From Lysobacter capsici (GTDB taxonomy: Bacteria > Pseudomonadota > Gammaproteobacteria > Xanthomonadales > Xanthomonadaceae): a stretch of DNA of 64,000 nucleotides. Where the stretch lies: positions 5,828,001 through 5,892,000 of the forward strand of contig NZ_CP076103.1 of NCBI RefSeq assembly GCF_018732085.1, read 5' to 3'. The notes under the pieces were generated by a model. It saw only the letters and a program-made list of their open reading frames with translations. It ran no database searches and was not told where the DNA came from. The position numbers and the translations under genes are program-made. Of this stretch, positions 48,478 to 57,972 are shown piece after piece. How positions within the stretch are numbered: the stretch's first letter is position 1; every line of letters begins with the position of its first letter.

Positions 48478-49001
48478 ACCCAGCGCTACGAGGCTTGTAA
48501 CTCGCGTTAGCAAACGCACACCCGGAGGGCGGCGCACATGGATGTGCGCCGTGCGCCACCGGGACAGGATGTCCCGTGTGGCGCATGCCCGCGCCTGCAC
48601 CGATCTTGCGGGCCCTTGATTCAAAGAAAAGCGTTTTTCTTTGGTTACCTTTCTTTTGTCGCTTTTGACAAAAGAAAGTAACTCGGCCGCTTGCGGACGA
48701 AAGCTGTTGATCTTGCCTTCGGCTTCAAAAGCTCTAGAGCTTCAAATCCTTGAAGCTGCAAACAGGATCAAAAGCTTCCGCCACTAAAGCGGCGGGTAAC
48801 TTTCTTTTGTCCAGAGCCACAAAAGAAAGTCACCAAAGAAAAAGGCGTTCCTGTTTCGAATCAAGAGCCGCACGATCGGTGCTGACGCGGGCATGCGCCA
48901 CACGAGACATCCTGTCTCGGTGGCGCACGGCGCACATCCATGTGCGCCGCCCTCCGGGTGTGCTGTTGTTCTCGCGAGTTAGTCGCCTCGTAGCGCTGGA
49001 T
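48478..49001. repeat. Large inverted repeat with 209-bp arms
   Basis: The left arm 48478-48686 and right arm 48793-49001 are reverse complements with scattered mismatches and a 107-bp centre. Each arm carries GGCGCACATGGATGTGCGCC, a GGGACAGGATGTCCC-type palindrome and, at the inner end, CTTTCTTTTGT facing ACAAAAGAAAG. No open frame with a transposase is present. It could be a non-autonomous mobile element or a strong RNA structure. The region between receptor and glyS, 988 bp, otherwise holds only arrays and REP copies. Confidence 0.85.
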
Positions 49002-49038
49002 GAGCTGCAAGACTTCAAGCGAGAGTCGCATGACCTAC

Positions 49039-49137
49039 CTGTAGGAGCGGCGCAAGCCGCGACCGCGCCACTGCGGCTACGCCGTCGGTTTCGTCATACC
49101 CGTAATGTCGCGGTCGCGGCTCGCGCCGCTCCTACAG
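49039..49137. repeat. Facing pair of family A REP-like repeats
   Basis: Two copies, at 49039-49067 and 49109-49137, lie head to head with a 41-bp spacer. They sit 68 bases past the glyS stop on the reverse strand. Confidence 0.85.
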
Positions 49138-49204
49138 GGGCTCCGACGCAGCCGCGATGAAGGCGTGCGCCGACGCCGGCCACGTTCGAACCGGTCGGAA
49201 CGCC

Positions 49205-51397
49205 TCAGATCGACAGATGTTCGATCGCCGCGACACTGCCCAGACGATCCGACAATCGCTTCAACAACGCCAGACGGTTGTTGCGCACCGCGCTGTCGTC
49301 GACATTGACCATCACCTTGTCGAAGAACGCATCGACCTGCGGACGCAAACGCGCCAGACGGCCGAGCACGGCGACGTAATCGCGCTGCGCCAACAACGGA
49401 TCGGTGTCGGCGACGGCCGCATCGACGGCTTCGGCCAGTTCGCGCTCGGCCGGCTCGTTGAACAACGAGGCGTCGATCGCGCTGGGCACATCGCCCTCGA
49501 CCTTCTTGAGGATGTTGCGGCTGCGCTTGTTGGCCGCGGCGAGGGCTTCGGCTTCCGGGAGCTTGACGAATTCAGCAATCGCTTTGAGGCGCAGGTCGAA
49601 ATCAGAAAGTTTCAAACCCACCTGCGAATTGACTAATGCCTCGACCGTATCGAACTGATGAGACGGTACAGATTGATCGGCGTAATAACTACGTAAGCGA
49701 TCGAGGATGAACGACGTGATGTCACCTGCGTTCAAGACTGCCAAGGGCAGTACGCTTTCGTCCAGCGGCTGGGAAGCTGCTTTTAGCTCTTTGTCTTTCA
49801 GCGCATCGGCCGCTTTTTTTCTTACCTCAATCTGCTGCCGAAGTGGCTGCTGGAATGCGTCAACCGAACTGGCCTCTAACAGCGCCTTTTCCAAGTCGAT
49901 CTCTAGTCCACCTTCGATCAAAGTACGTGCCAAGCCCAGTGCATTACGACGTAGGCTGAAAGGATCTTTATTGCCAGTCGGCTTAAGCCCAGCTGCGAAA
50001 CCACCTGCCAGCGTGTCCAACCGCTCAGCAATCGCAACCACCTGTCCCAACTTAGAAGGCGCAATCGCATCCCCCGCAAACCGCGGCATATACGCCTCGT
50101 CGATCGCATCGGCGACCTCGGCCGCTTCGCCCGCGGCCTTCGCGTAGTACCGCCCGGCGATGCCCTGCAATTCCGGAAACTCGTTGACCATGCGCGACTG
50201 CAGGTCGTTCTTCGACAGTTCCGCCGTGCGCCGCGCCTGCGCGGGATCGACCCCGGCCGCCGGCGCGATGGCTTCGGCCAACGCCGCCACGCGCGCGACC
50301 TTGTCGGCCACGCTGCCCAGCTTGTCCTGGTACTTGACCGTCTTGAGCCCCTCGCCCATCGACGCGAGCCCCTGCTTGAGGTCTTCGTCGAAGAAGAACT
50401 TGGCGTCGGCGAAACGCGGGCGGATCACGCGTTCGTAGCCCTTGCGCACTTCGGACTCGTCGCGGCTGGCGATATTGGCCACGCCGATGAAGCGCTCGCT
50501 CAAGGTGCCGGCGGCGTCGAGCACCGGGAAGAATTTCTGGTTGGCTTCCATGGTCGCGATCAGCGCTTCCTGCGGCACGGCGAGGAATTCGCGTTCGAAC
50601 CCGCAGGCGATCGCCACCGGCCATTCGGTCAGGCCGTTGACCTCTTCCAGGATGCCGGCGTCGATGCGCGCGCTGCCGCCGGTCGCGCTGGCGGCGGCGG
50701 TGACTTCCTGCACGATGCGTTCGCGGCGTTCGTCCGGATCGACCAGCACGTTGGCGCCGCGCAGGGATTCGATGTAGTCGCCGGGCAGGCTGAACCACAC
50801 CGGCTTGTCGTGCATGAAGCGGTGGCCGCGGCTCATGCGGTCGCTGCTCACGCCGAGCACCTGCGCCGGCACCACGTCCTTGCCGAGCAGCAGCACCAGC
50901 CAATGCACCGGCCGGGCGAAACCGTAGTCGTGGCCGCCCCAGCGCATCGGCTTGGGAATCGGCATCGCGGCCAGCGCTTCGCGCACGATCTGTTCGAGCA
51001 GGCTGGCGGTGTCGGCGCCGGGCTTGGTGGCGCGGTGGACGAAACGCTCGCCCTTGACGTCGCTGGTGCGCTCCAGCGCGGTCCAGTCGATGCCGGCCTT
51101 GGCGGCGAAACCCTGCAATGCCTTGGTCGGCTGGCCCTGCGGATCGAGCGCGATGTTGAGATACGGGCCGAGCACTTCGCTCTTCTGCTCGGGCTGGCGC
51201 ACGTCGACGGCGCGCAACAGCACGGCCAGGCGGCGCGGCGTGTACAGCGGCTTGGCGCCGTCGCGGTCGAAGCCGATGCCGCGCTTGTGCAGGCCGTCGA
51301 GCACGCCGTCGAAGAACGCCTGGGCCAGGCCCGGCAGGGCCTTGACCGGCAGTTCTTCGGTGCCCAGTTCGATCAGGAGAGGTTGGGTCGTGCTCAT
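49205..51397 (-). CDS. glyS: Glycyl-tRNA synthetase beta subunit
   Basis: 730 residues. It begins QPLLIELGTEELPVKAL, the GlyS hallmark. The body (KPMRWGG, ITEWP-like GLTEWPVAIACGF, VPQEALIATMEANQKFFPV, FFFDEDLKQGL) is typical. The C-terminal anticodon-binding region follows. With the alpha subunit GlyQ it charges tRNA-Gly. Codon use changes abruptly between about 49560 and 50075 (residues about 441-612). There GC, counted in three 60-base rows, is 50-53%, against much higher values beside it (one row near 50220 is 83%). The reading frame stays open, so the protein is probably functional. Confidence 0.95.
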   Translation of the reverse strand: MSTTQPLLIELGTEELPVKALPGLAQAFFDGVLDGLHKRGIGFDRDGAKPLYTPRRLAVLLRAVDVRQPEQKSEVLGPYLNIALDPQGQPTKALQGFAAKAGIDWTALERTSDVKGERFVHRATKPGADTASLLEQIVREALAAMPIPKPMRWGGHDYGFARPVHWLVLLLGKDVVPAQVLGVSSDRMSRGHRFMHDKPVWFSLPGDYIESLRGANVLVDPDERRERIVQEVTAAASATGGSARIDAGILEEVNGLTEWPVAIACGFEREFLAVPQEALIATMEANQKFFPVLDAAGTLSERFIGVANIASRDESEVRKGYERVIRPRFADAKFFFDEDLKQGLASMGEGLKTVKYQDKLGSVADKVARVAALAEAIAPAAGVDPAQARRTAELSKNDLQSRMVNEFPELQGIAGRYYAKAAGEAAEVADAIDEAYMPRFAGDAIAPSKLGQVVAIAERLDTLAGGFAAGLKPTGNKDPFSLRRNALGLARTLIEGGLEIDLEKALLEASSVDAFQQPLRQQIEVRKKAADALKDKELKAASQPLDESVLPLAVLNAGDITSFILDRLRSYYADQSVPSHQFDTVEALVNSQVGLKLSDFDLRLKAIAEFVKLPEAEALAAANKRSRNILKKVEGDVPSAIDASLFNEPAERELAEAVDAAVADTDPLLAQRDYVAVLGRLARLRPQVDAFFDKVMVNVDDSAVRNNRLALLKRLSDRLGSVAAIEHLSI

Positions 51398-51492
51398 GCG
51401 GTGGCCTTTGCGGTGGTGTCTTCGTTGGGAAGACGCCTCGTGCTGGGTGCGGCGAGGTGGGTGAATTTGCGGCGTGGGCTGCGGCTTGGGAG

Positions 51493-51533
51493 GCCCTCAC
51501 CCCAACCCCTCTCCCGCGGGCGGGAGAGGGGCT
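51493..51533. repeat. Family D hairpin between glyQ and glyS
   Basis: CCCTCACCCCAACCCCTCTCCCG and CGGGAGAGGGG, as in the composite at 10827-10923 but with one hairpin. It lies in the 144-bp space between glyQ and glyS. Read on the reverse strand it would be in the transcript of the operon, if they are one. Confidence 0.85.
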
Positions 51534-51541
51534 TTAGGAGG

Positions 51542-52477
51542 TCAGGCGGCTTCGGCGTTCGAGGGCTGTTTCAGGCCGGGGAAGCCCAGCTTCTCGCGCT
51601 GGGCGAAATACGCCTCGGCCACGCCCTGGGCGATGCGGCGCACGCGCAGGATGTAGCGCTGGCGTTCGGTCACGCTGATCGCGCGGCGCGCATCGAGCAG
51701 GTTGAACGAATGCGAGGCTTTGCAGACTTGATCGTAGGCCGGCAGCGGCAGGCCGATCTCGATCAGCTTGAGCGCTTCGGCTTCGCAGGCGTCGAAGCGG
51801 TGGAACAGTTCTTCCACGTCGGCGTGTTCGAAGTTGTACGCGCTCTGCTCGACTTCGTTCTGGTGGTAAACGTCGCCGTAGGTCACCGGGACGCCGTCGG
51901 GACCGTAGGTCCAGACCAGGTCGTAGACGTTGTCGACGTTCTGCAGGTACATGCACAGGCGCTCGAGACCGTAGGTGATCTCGCCGAGCACCGGCCGGCA
52001 TTCCAGGCCGCCGGCCTGCTGGAAATAGGTGAACTGGGTGACTTCCATGCCGTTGAGCCAGACTTCCCAGCCCAGGCCCCAGGCGCCGAGCGTCGGCGAT
52101 TCCCAGTTGTCCTCGACCAGGCGCAGGTCATGCACCAGCGGGTCGACGCCGAGCGCCTTGAGCGAGTCGAAGTACAGCTCGACGATGTTGTCCGGGCTGG
52201 GCTTCATCGCCACCTGGTACTGGTAGTAGCGCTGCAGGCGGTTGGGGTTTTCGCCGTAGCGGCCGTCGGTGGGACGGCGGCAGGGCTGCACGTAGGCGGC
52301 GTTCCACGGCTCCGGGCCCAGCGCGCGCAGGAAGGTGGCCGGGTGGAAGGTGCCGGCGCCGACTTCCAGGTCCAGCGGCTGGATCAGCACACAGCCATGC
52401 TCGGCCCAGAACGCGTTCAAGCGCTGGATCATGCTCTGGAAGGTGATCACTGGGGTCGGTGCGTCGCTCTCGGCCAT
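51542..52477 (-). CDS. glyQ: Glycyl-tRNA synthetase alpha subunit
   Basis: 311 residues, typical. The opening ITFQSMIQRLNAFWAEHGC, motif 2 with RRPTDGRYGENPNRLQ, and GLGWEVWLNGMEVTQFTYFQQ are GlyQ signatures. It holds the catalytic class II fold. The ATG at 52475-52477 starts the usual N-terminus. It lies before glyS on the reverse strand, with a repeat between them. Confidence 0.97.
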   Translation of the reverse strand: MAESDAPTPVITFQSMIQRLNAFWAEHGCVLIQPLDLEVGAGTFHPATFLRALGPEPWNAAYVQPCRRPTDGRYGENPNRLQRYYQYQVAMKPSPDNIVELYFDSLKALGVDPLVHDLRLVEDNWESPTLGAWGLGWEVWLNGMEVTQFTYFQQAGGLECRPVLGEITYGLERLCMYLQNVDNVYDLVWTYGPDGVPVTYGDVYHQNEVEQSAYNFEHADVEELFHRFDACEAEALKLIEIGLPLPAYDQVCKASHSFNLLDARRAISVTERQRYILRVRRIAQGVAEAYFAQREKLGFPGLKQPSNAEAA

Positions 52478-52593
52478 GGTCTCATCGCAGTGCAGCAAAG
52501 CGGGTTAGTATAGCCACGAGCCTTGCCTGCCGGGCTTTTGCCCCGGTTCGCAGCGCACACTTCCGCAGTGACTTCCCCCGTCGACGCCGCCCC

Positions 52594-53319
52594 GTGAACC
52601 CGCCCTTCCTGATCGTCGAAACCGGCCAGCCGGTCGCCTCCATGCGCCGCCATCGCGGCTTTCCGCACTGGATCCGGGTCGCCGCCGGGCTGGGACGCGA
52701 CGAGGCGGTGGTGGTCGACGTCGAACGCGGCCAGGCATTGCCGAGCCGCGAAGGCTTCGCCGGGGCGATCGTGACCGGCTCGGGCGCGATGGTCACCGAC
52801 CGCGCCGACTGGAGCGAACGCAGCGCGCAGTGGCTGCGCGAGGCCGCGCATGCAGGCCTGCCGCTGTTCGGCATCTGCTACGGCCACCAGTTGCTGGCGC
52901 ACGCGCTCGGCGGCGAGGTCGGCAATCATCCCGCCGGCCGCGAGATGGGCACCATCGGCCTGGAGCTGCATGCCAGCGCCGGCGCCGATCCCTTGTTCGC
53001 CGGCCTGCCGGAACGGTTCGCGGCCCAGGCCACCCACCTGCAGACCGTGCTGCGCGCGCCCGACGGCGCGACCGTGCTGGCGCGCTCGCAGCACGACGCC
53101 TGCCATGCGTTCCGCTGGGGCGACCGGGCCTGGGGCGTGCAGTTCCATCCCGAATTCAGCGCCGGCCACATGCGCGGTTACGTGCGCGCGCGCCAGGACG
53201 CGCTGCGCAGCGAGGGCCTGTGCCCGAAGGCCGTCGCCGGCGGCATCAGCGCGGCGCCGCACGCGCGGCGGGTGCTGCGGCGTTTCATCGGTCATGCGCG
53301 CAGCCTGCACGGGCGCTGA
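52594..53319 (+). CDS. Class I glutamine amidotransferase-like protein
   Basis: 241 residues from a GTG at 52594. The nucleophile is C95 in FGICYGHQ, and H185 and E187 (QFHPEF) complete the triad. The layout resembles the stand-alone GMP synthase-like amidotransferases that release ammonia from glutamine. No synthase partner is adjacent, so the acceptor is unknown. It is divergent from glyQ. Confidence 0.87.
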   Translation: MNPPFLIVETGQPVASMRRHRGFPHWIRVAAGLGRDEAVVVDVERGQALPSREGFAGAIVTGSGAMVTDRADWSERSAQWLREAAHAGLPLFGICYGHQLLAHALGGEVGNHPAGREMGTIGLELHASAGADPLFAGLPERFAAQATHLQTVLRAPDGATVLARSQHDACHAFRWGDRAWGVQFHPEFSAGHMRGYVRARQDALRSEGLCPKAVAGGISAAPHARRVLRRFIGHARSLHGR

Positions 53320-53502
53320 GCCCGCCGGCACGCCACCGTCTCGCCGCGACCTCGCGGCGAAGGCCGCCATCGGATGGCGCGCCACGCCGCAGCGCACGCC
53401 CGGCGCGATGCGCGCGCCGTCGTCACGCGCGCCTTCGCACCATGGCGCGTCCGCTTCGCATGCTTTCGTCCAGTCAGGGGCCCATGGCCCGGGATCGATC
53501 CG

Positions 53503-54435
53503 ATGACCCAACCCATCCGCAAGGTTCCGCTGACCCACGGCGCGCAATGGCTGATCCGCGCGTTCAACCTGGGTACGCGCAACCCGCGCGCGATCTTCGG
53601 CGCCGGCCTGCTGGTGATGGCGGTGCTGTACCTGGTGCTGTACCTGTTCACCATCCCGCTGCGGATCGGCGAAGGCGAGGTCGACATGGAGCGCTTCGTC
53701 ACCGTGATCGGCATCGCCGCGCTCGCCGCGGTGCTGGTGCTGCCGGTGCTGCTGGGCGGATTGATGCACGTGATCCGCGAGGCCGAGAGCGGCCGCCCGG
53801 TGCGCGCGCGCGACCTGTTCGCGCCGCTGCGCCAGCACAAGGCGGTGCAGCTGGCGCTGCTCGGGGTGATCCAGATCGCGCTGGCGCTGATCTGCGGCAC
53901 CTTGCTGCTGTGGGCGACCGGGCCGGACTTCTGGGCGCATTACCAGGACATGGCGCGCGGCGCGATCGGCGGGCAAGTCAACGTGCCGGCCGCCGAATCG
54001 CCGGCGCTGGTGGTGCTGGTGCAACTGGTCTACTACTACTTCAGCACCGCGGTGGTGCTGGTCTCGATCCCGCTGATCATGTTCTCCGGGCTGGATATCT
54101 CCGCGGCGGTACGGCGCAGTCTCGGCGCGTCGGTGTGGAACCTGGGTTCGTACCTGTTCGCGGCGATGCTGTTCATGCTCGGGGTGATGATTTCCGGCGC
54201 GCTGATCAGCGTGGTGTCGCTGGCGGCGATGCAGCTGGGGTCGCTGATCCACCCGGCGGTCGGCCAGTTGCTGGTGGTGGCCGTGGTCGTGGCCTACGGC
54301 TCGGCGTTCCTGGTGGTGATGTGCGGCACCTGCTACTACGCCTGGCGCGACGTGTTCAGCGACAACGACGATGCGCCCGCGGCGAATGCGCCGAACACGC
54401 CGCGTTCGCCGCGTCCGGGCGAGCTGGAAGCTTGA
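53503..54435 (+). CDS. Multi-pass membrane protein, BPSS1780-like
   Basis: 310 residues with about six membrane segments near 35-55, 75-97, 123-143, 170-195, 218-245 and 252-280. The opening VPLTHGAQWLIRAFNL and the GLMHVIREAESGRPV loop resemble the BPSS1780 family of unknown function. The C-terminus is a short Asp/Pro-rich tail. No operon partner is obvious. Confidence 0.78.
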   Translation: MTQPIRKVPLTHGAQWLIRAFNLGTRNPRAIFGAGLLVMAVLYLVLYLFTIPLRIGEGEVDMERFVTVIGIAALAAVLVLPVLLGGLMHVIREAESGRPVRARDLFAPLRQHKAVQLALLGVIQIALALICGTLLLWATGPDFWAHYQDMARGAIGGQVNVPAAESPALVVLVQLVYYYFSTAVVLVSIPLIMFSGLDISAAVRRSLGASVWNLGSYLFAAMLFMLGVMISGALISVVSLAAMQLGSLIHPAVGQLLVVAVVVAYGSAFLVVMCGTCYYAWRDVFSDNDDAPAANAPNTPRSPRPGELEA

Positions 54436-54454
54436 GCCGCGCGAATCCTTTCGC

Positions 54455-55246
54455 CTACAGCGCGCCGGACTGAGCCAGCGCGGCGTCCATCGCCGCCTGC
54501 ATCGCGCGCATCAGCCAGAACGTTGCGCTGAACCCGACGATCACCTGCACCGCCACCCAGGCCCAGGCCCACAGCGGCATGCGCGCGTGCGCGTCGCGCA
54601 GCACCCGCGCGCCGGCGAGGCGGTCGTGCAGGGCGCGGTATTCGGGCTTGGCCATCGCGATCACGTGGCCGAGGTTCAACAGCAGCCACGACAATCCGCC
54701 GCCGAGATAACGCAGCACCGCGCGGCCCGGACTCAGCCGGCGCCCGGCGATATCGGTGACCCGCAGCCCGAGCACGCGCTTGCCCGGCGTGGCCTGCCAC
54801 GGCGAGAACGCGACGAAGCCCACCTCGTAGATCAGCCCGAACAAGGCGAACAGGAAGATCCAGCCGAAGATCAGCGAGGTCAGCGCGGCGGTCGAGGCGA
54901 GCCCGGCCGCGTGCATCGCGGGATCAGTCATCAATTGCTGGGCGAAGCCGCCGAAGTCGAGGTCGTTGAGCACGCTGTCGGCCATCAGCTCGGCCGCGCG
55001 CGCGTTCATCGCCGCGTAGGCCTGCTTCGCCGCCAGCGCCTGATAGCGCCAGTGGCTGGCACCGATCACGCAGGTCGCCATCGCCATCAAGGCCGCATCG
55101 AGCGACCACGCCACGTAGCGCGGCCAGAAGCGCGCGGGCAACAACGGCGTGGAAGGCGGCGGCGCAGCGACGGCCGAAGCGGAAATCAGCGGGCCCGGCG
55201 GCAATGGCGGCGGCGCGCCCGCGCCGCTCGGAGCCGGCGCGCTCAT
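54455..55246 (-). CDS. RDD family membrane protein
   Basis: 263 residues. A Pro/Ala-rich N-terminal segment of about 35 residues is followed by the RDD core: RFWPRYVAWSLDAALM (with R and D), FSPWQATPGKRVLGLRVTD and ALHDRLAGARVL. Four or more helices are present. The ATG overlaps the tatC stop by four bases, so it is coupled to tatC. RDD proteins may act as ion exchangers or assembly factors, and a role with Tat is not known. Confidence 0.86.
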   Translation of the reverse strand: MSAPAPSGAGAPPPLPPGPLISASAVAAPPPSTPLLPARFWPRYVAWSLDAALMAMATCVIGASHWRYQALAAKQAYAAMNARAAELMADSVLNDLDFGGFAQQLMTDPAMHAAGLASTAALTSLIFGWIFLFALFGLIYEVGFVAFSPWQATPGKRVLGLRVTDIAGRRLSPGRAVLRYLGGGLSWLLLNLGHVIAMAKPEYRALHDRLAGARVLRDAHARMPLWAWAWVAVQVIVGFSATFWLMRAMQAAMDAALAQSGAL

Positions 55247-56037
55247 GGACCGCGCGCGTCCCCGGTCGGGTGATCGTCGGCGTCGCGCGATTCGGTCGCG
55301 ACCCACTTCGCGGCGATGATGCCCAGCTCATAGAGCAGGCACATCGGAATGGCGAGCATCAACTGCGAGACCACGTCCGGCGGCGTGATCACCGCGGCGA
55401 TGATGAAGATGCCGACCACCGCGTACCCGCGGCCTTCCTTGAGCTGGGCCGGCGTGACCCAGCCCAGCAGCGCCAGGATCACCAGCGCCACCGGCACCTC
55501 GAAGCTGATGCCGAAGGCCAGGAACAGGATCAGCACGAAATCCAGGTAGGCGTTGATGTCGGTCATCATCGACACGCCGGTCGGGGTGATCTTGACCAGG
55601 AAACCGAACACCGACGGCAGCACCAGGAAGAACGCGAACGCGCAGCCGGCGTAGAACAGCACCAGCGCCGAGGCCAGCAGCGGCAGCGCCAGCCGCTTCT
55701 CGCGCTTGTACAGGCCCGGCGCGACGAACGCCCAGGCCTGGAACAGCAGCCACGGCATCGAGATCATCAACGCGGCGAAGAACGCCAGCTTGAGCGGCGC
55801 GGAGAACGGCGAAGCCACTTCGACCGCGATCAGCTGGCTGCCGGCCGGCAGCTTGGCCAGCAGCGGCGTGGCCAGGTAGTGGTAGAGCTTGTTGGCGAAC
55901 GGCAACAAGCACGCGAATACGATCACCAGCCCGGTTACCCCGCGCAGCAGGCGCGCGCGCAGTTCGATCAGGTGATCGAGCAGACGCGGCTCGGCCGAGG
56001 CCTCTTCGCCCGGCACGCCGTGGTCAGCGTCGCTCAT
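55243..56037 (-). CDS. tatC: Sec-independent protein translocase TatC
   Basis: 264 residues with six helices. The start MSDADHG...LLDHLIELRARLLRG and the SPFSAPLKLAFF, QAWAFVAPGLYKREKR and FGISFEVPV motifs identify TatC, which binds twin-arginine signal peptides. The start at 56035-56037 overlaps the end of tatB by 14 bases; an ATG two codons upstream is possible. Confidence 0.96.
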   Translation of the reverse strand: MSDADHGVPGEEASAEPRLLDHLIELRARLLRGVTGLVIVFACLLPFANKLYHYLATPLLAKLPAGSQLIAVEVASPFSAPLKLAFFAALMISMPWLLFQAWAFVAPGLYKREKRLALPLLASALVLFYAGCAFAFFLVLPSVFGFLVKITPTGVSMMTDINAYLDFVLILFLAFGISFEVPVALVILALLGWVTPAQLKEGRGYAVVGIFIIAAVITPPDVVSQLMLAIPMCLLYELGIIAAKWVATESRDADDHPTGDARGP

Positions 56038-56578
56038 CGGCATCGCTCGCGGTGGGCGTGGGCGCGGGGGCATTGGGAGCGGCGGGGCGGTAGTCGGGCT
56101 GGGCCGCGCCGGCGTAGTCGTGTTGGTAATCGTGAGTGGGCGGCGCGTCGATCGGCGCGGCCTGCGGCGCCGGCGCATCGAGCGCGGGCGCCGGATGCGC
56201 GGTATTGACCGGGTCGGCCGAGCCGTACACCGGCTCCGGCGTCGCCGCCGGATCGGGATCGGCGGCCGCCGTGGCGGTCGCGACCGGCGCGGCGATGCGG
56301 CGGTTCATGTCGTCGACTTCGTTGCGGATCGCCTGACCGCTGTCGCGCAGTTGGCTCTGCGCGTCGCGCAGGTCGGCCTGGGCCTGACGCAGGCTGCGCT
56401 TGAGCTCCTCGTCGGCCAGCTCGTTCTCGAGTTCGGACTTGACCGAGTACCACTGGGCGCGCGCGCGCCGCACCCACAGCCCGGCGAACCGGGCCGCCTT
56501 GGGCAGGCGCTCGGGCCCGAGCACGATCAAGGCCACGATCGCGATTACGAAGACTTCCGAGAAGCCTATGTCGAACAT
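56024..56578 (-). CDS. tatB: Sec-independent protein translocase TatB
   Basis: 184 residues. One N-terminal helix (FDIGFSEVFVIAIVALIVLG) is followed by PERLPKAARFAGLWVRRAR and an amphipathic helix. A long acidic and proline-rich tail (about 95-184) is typical of Xanthomonadaceae TatB. It overlaps tatC, and tatA is 45 bases upstream. Confidence 0.94.
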   Translation of the reverse strand: MFDIGFSEVFVIAIVALIVLGPERLPKAARFAGLWVRRARAQWYSVKSELENELADEELKRSLRQAQADLRDAQSQLRDSGQAIRNEVDDMNRRIAAPVATATAAADPDPAATPEPVYGSADPVNTAHPAPALDAPAPQAAPIDAPPTHDYQHDYAGAAQPDYRPAAPNAPAPTPTASDADERR

Positions 56579-56623
56579 GCGCGTCTGCCAGGCGAGGGAT
56601 GCGGGTGGCGCAACAGCCCGGGC

Positions 56624-56863
56624 TCAGCGCGGGTTCTGCTCGTTGTCGCGCGACTGCGACGGCGTGCTGCCGGTGGTGGAGTCGGTGCGGTTGGCGTCGT
56701 TGGGCAACTGCGCGGACGGCTTGTCGTCGTCCTGCATGCCTTTCTTGAAACCCTTGACCGCGTCGCCGAGGTCCTTGCCCACGCTGCCCAGACGCTTGGT
56801 GCCGAAGACCAGCAGAACAATCACAAGGACGACGATCCAATGACCAATGCCCCAGGCGCCCAT
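56624..56863 (-). CDS. tatA: Sec-independent protein translocase TatA
   Basis: 79 residues. A short membrane helix (about 6-21, HWIVVLVIVLLVFG) and the FGTKRLGSVGKDLGDAVKGFK hinge and amphipathic helix are TatA signatures. A polar tail follows. It is the pore-forming Tat subunit and the first gene of the tatABC-RDD operon. Confidence 0.95.
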   Translation of the reverse strand: MGAWGIGHWIVVLVIVLLVFGTKRLGSVGKDLGDAVKGFKKGMQDDDKPSAQLPNDANRTDSTTGSTPSQSRDNEQNPR

Positions 56864-57060
56864 GACGTTGCTCGCTGCTGAATGATGAAGACAGCAAGGA
56901 TACCGCAACCGTTCTTAAGCCAATGTGGCGAAGGTCCTGTATGACCGAACGCCCGATTCGGCATGGTCGCCGCCGCAAAGGGCCTGAACGGGGGCGCGGC
57001 CGGATCGACCGACCCGCCCCGGACAGCGGTTGCCCGCTGGCTCGCAGCGACGCCGCAAAC

Positions 57061-57972
57061 TCAGGGCAGCGGTTCGACCTTGGCCGGATTGGGCTGCGCC
57101 GGCACGGTCTCGAACGCCTGCGGCTGCGGCTGGGTCTGGGCCGGCTGCGCCTGCACCGGCGCGGTCTGCGCGGTCTGCGCGGGCGCCGCGGTGGCCGCCG
57201 GCGCGCTGCCGTGCTCGGGGTAGACCGTCGCGCCCAGCGCCGGACGCTGCTCTTCGGCGGTGCGATGCGACCGCGCGGCGGCGCTGGCTTCTTCCAGGCG
57301 GTCGCGGAAATCGACCACCGCATTGGACGGCTGGCCGGTGGCGCGGCCTTCGAAGATCATCCGCGGCGTGTTGCCCTGGCCGTACGCGGCCTGGTTGGCG
57401 TCGTCGTCGATCGACAGCGCCGCGCCGTCGAGGGCGATGCCGGCGAACAGGCCGCGCGCGCGCGACCACGACCAGATTTCGGCCTTGAGCTGGCCGTCGG
57501 TGGCGGCCGCGGCGGTGCGCCCGACCGGGCCGGCGGCGACGCTGGCGTCGGCGCCGAGGGTGACCTTGCCGTTGACGATCGAGTCCAGGCCGCGATCGCC
57601 GCGGAACACCAGCACGATGTCGGAGGACTGCACGCCGGCCTGGAAACCGACGCTGCCGCCGGTGAGCTTGACGAAACTCGGGTTGGACCAGGTGCCGTCG
57701 GGGTTCTTGACCGAGACCAGACCGTGGCCGCGACGACCGCCGACCACCAGCCCGATCTTGAGCGTGTCGGGCACCACGACGATCGCGCGCGCCTCGTCGA
57801 ACAGCTTGTCGGGAATCGCCGATTCGGGAATCTGCTGGATATCGGCCAGCACGCGTACCGCGTCGCGGGCGCGCTGGTCTTCGGTCTGACCGGCGACGGC
57901 GGAGGTGGTGGCGGCAAGGCCCAGGCTCAGGGCGAGGCTCAGACTCAGGACGCGGGGCAGCGATCGGGACAT
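57061..57972 (-). CDS. SYLF/Ysc84-domain lipid-binding protein
   Basis: 303 residues. Signal peptide (1-28) ends VAG-QT. The SYLF domain follows: IPDKLFDEARAIVVVPDTLKIGLVVGGRRGHG, GGSVGFQAGVQSSDIVLVF and NGKVTLGADASVAAGPVGR. Beyond about 220 the sequence becomes a Gln/Pro/Ala-rich tail (QAQPAQTQPQPQA). Such proteins bind phospholipid or actin in other organisms. The bacterial role is little known. Confidence 0.9.
   Translation of the reverse strand: MSRSLPRVLSLSLALSLGLAATTSAVAGQTEDQRARDAVRVLADIQQIPESAIPDKLFDEARAIVVVPDTLKIGLVVGGRRGHGLVSVKNPDGTWSNPSFVKLTGGSVGFQAGVQSSDIVLVFRGDRGLDSIVNGKVTLGADASVAAGPVGRTAAAATDGQLKAEIWSWSRARGLFAGIALDGAALSIDDDANQAAYGQGNTPRMIFEGRATGQPSNAVVDFRDRLEEASAAARSHRTAEEQRPALGATVYPEHGSAPAATAAPAQTAQTAPVQAQPAQTQPQPQAFETVPAQPNPAKVEPLP

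Noticed and set aside
48478..49001. Insertion sequence
   Set aside because: Long inverted arms are present but no transposase reading frame lies between or beside them.
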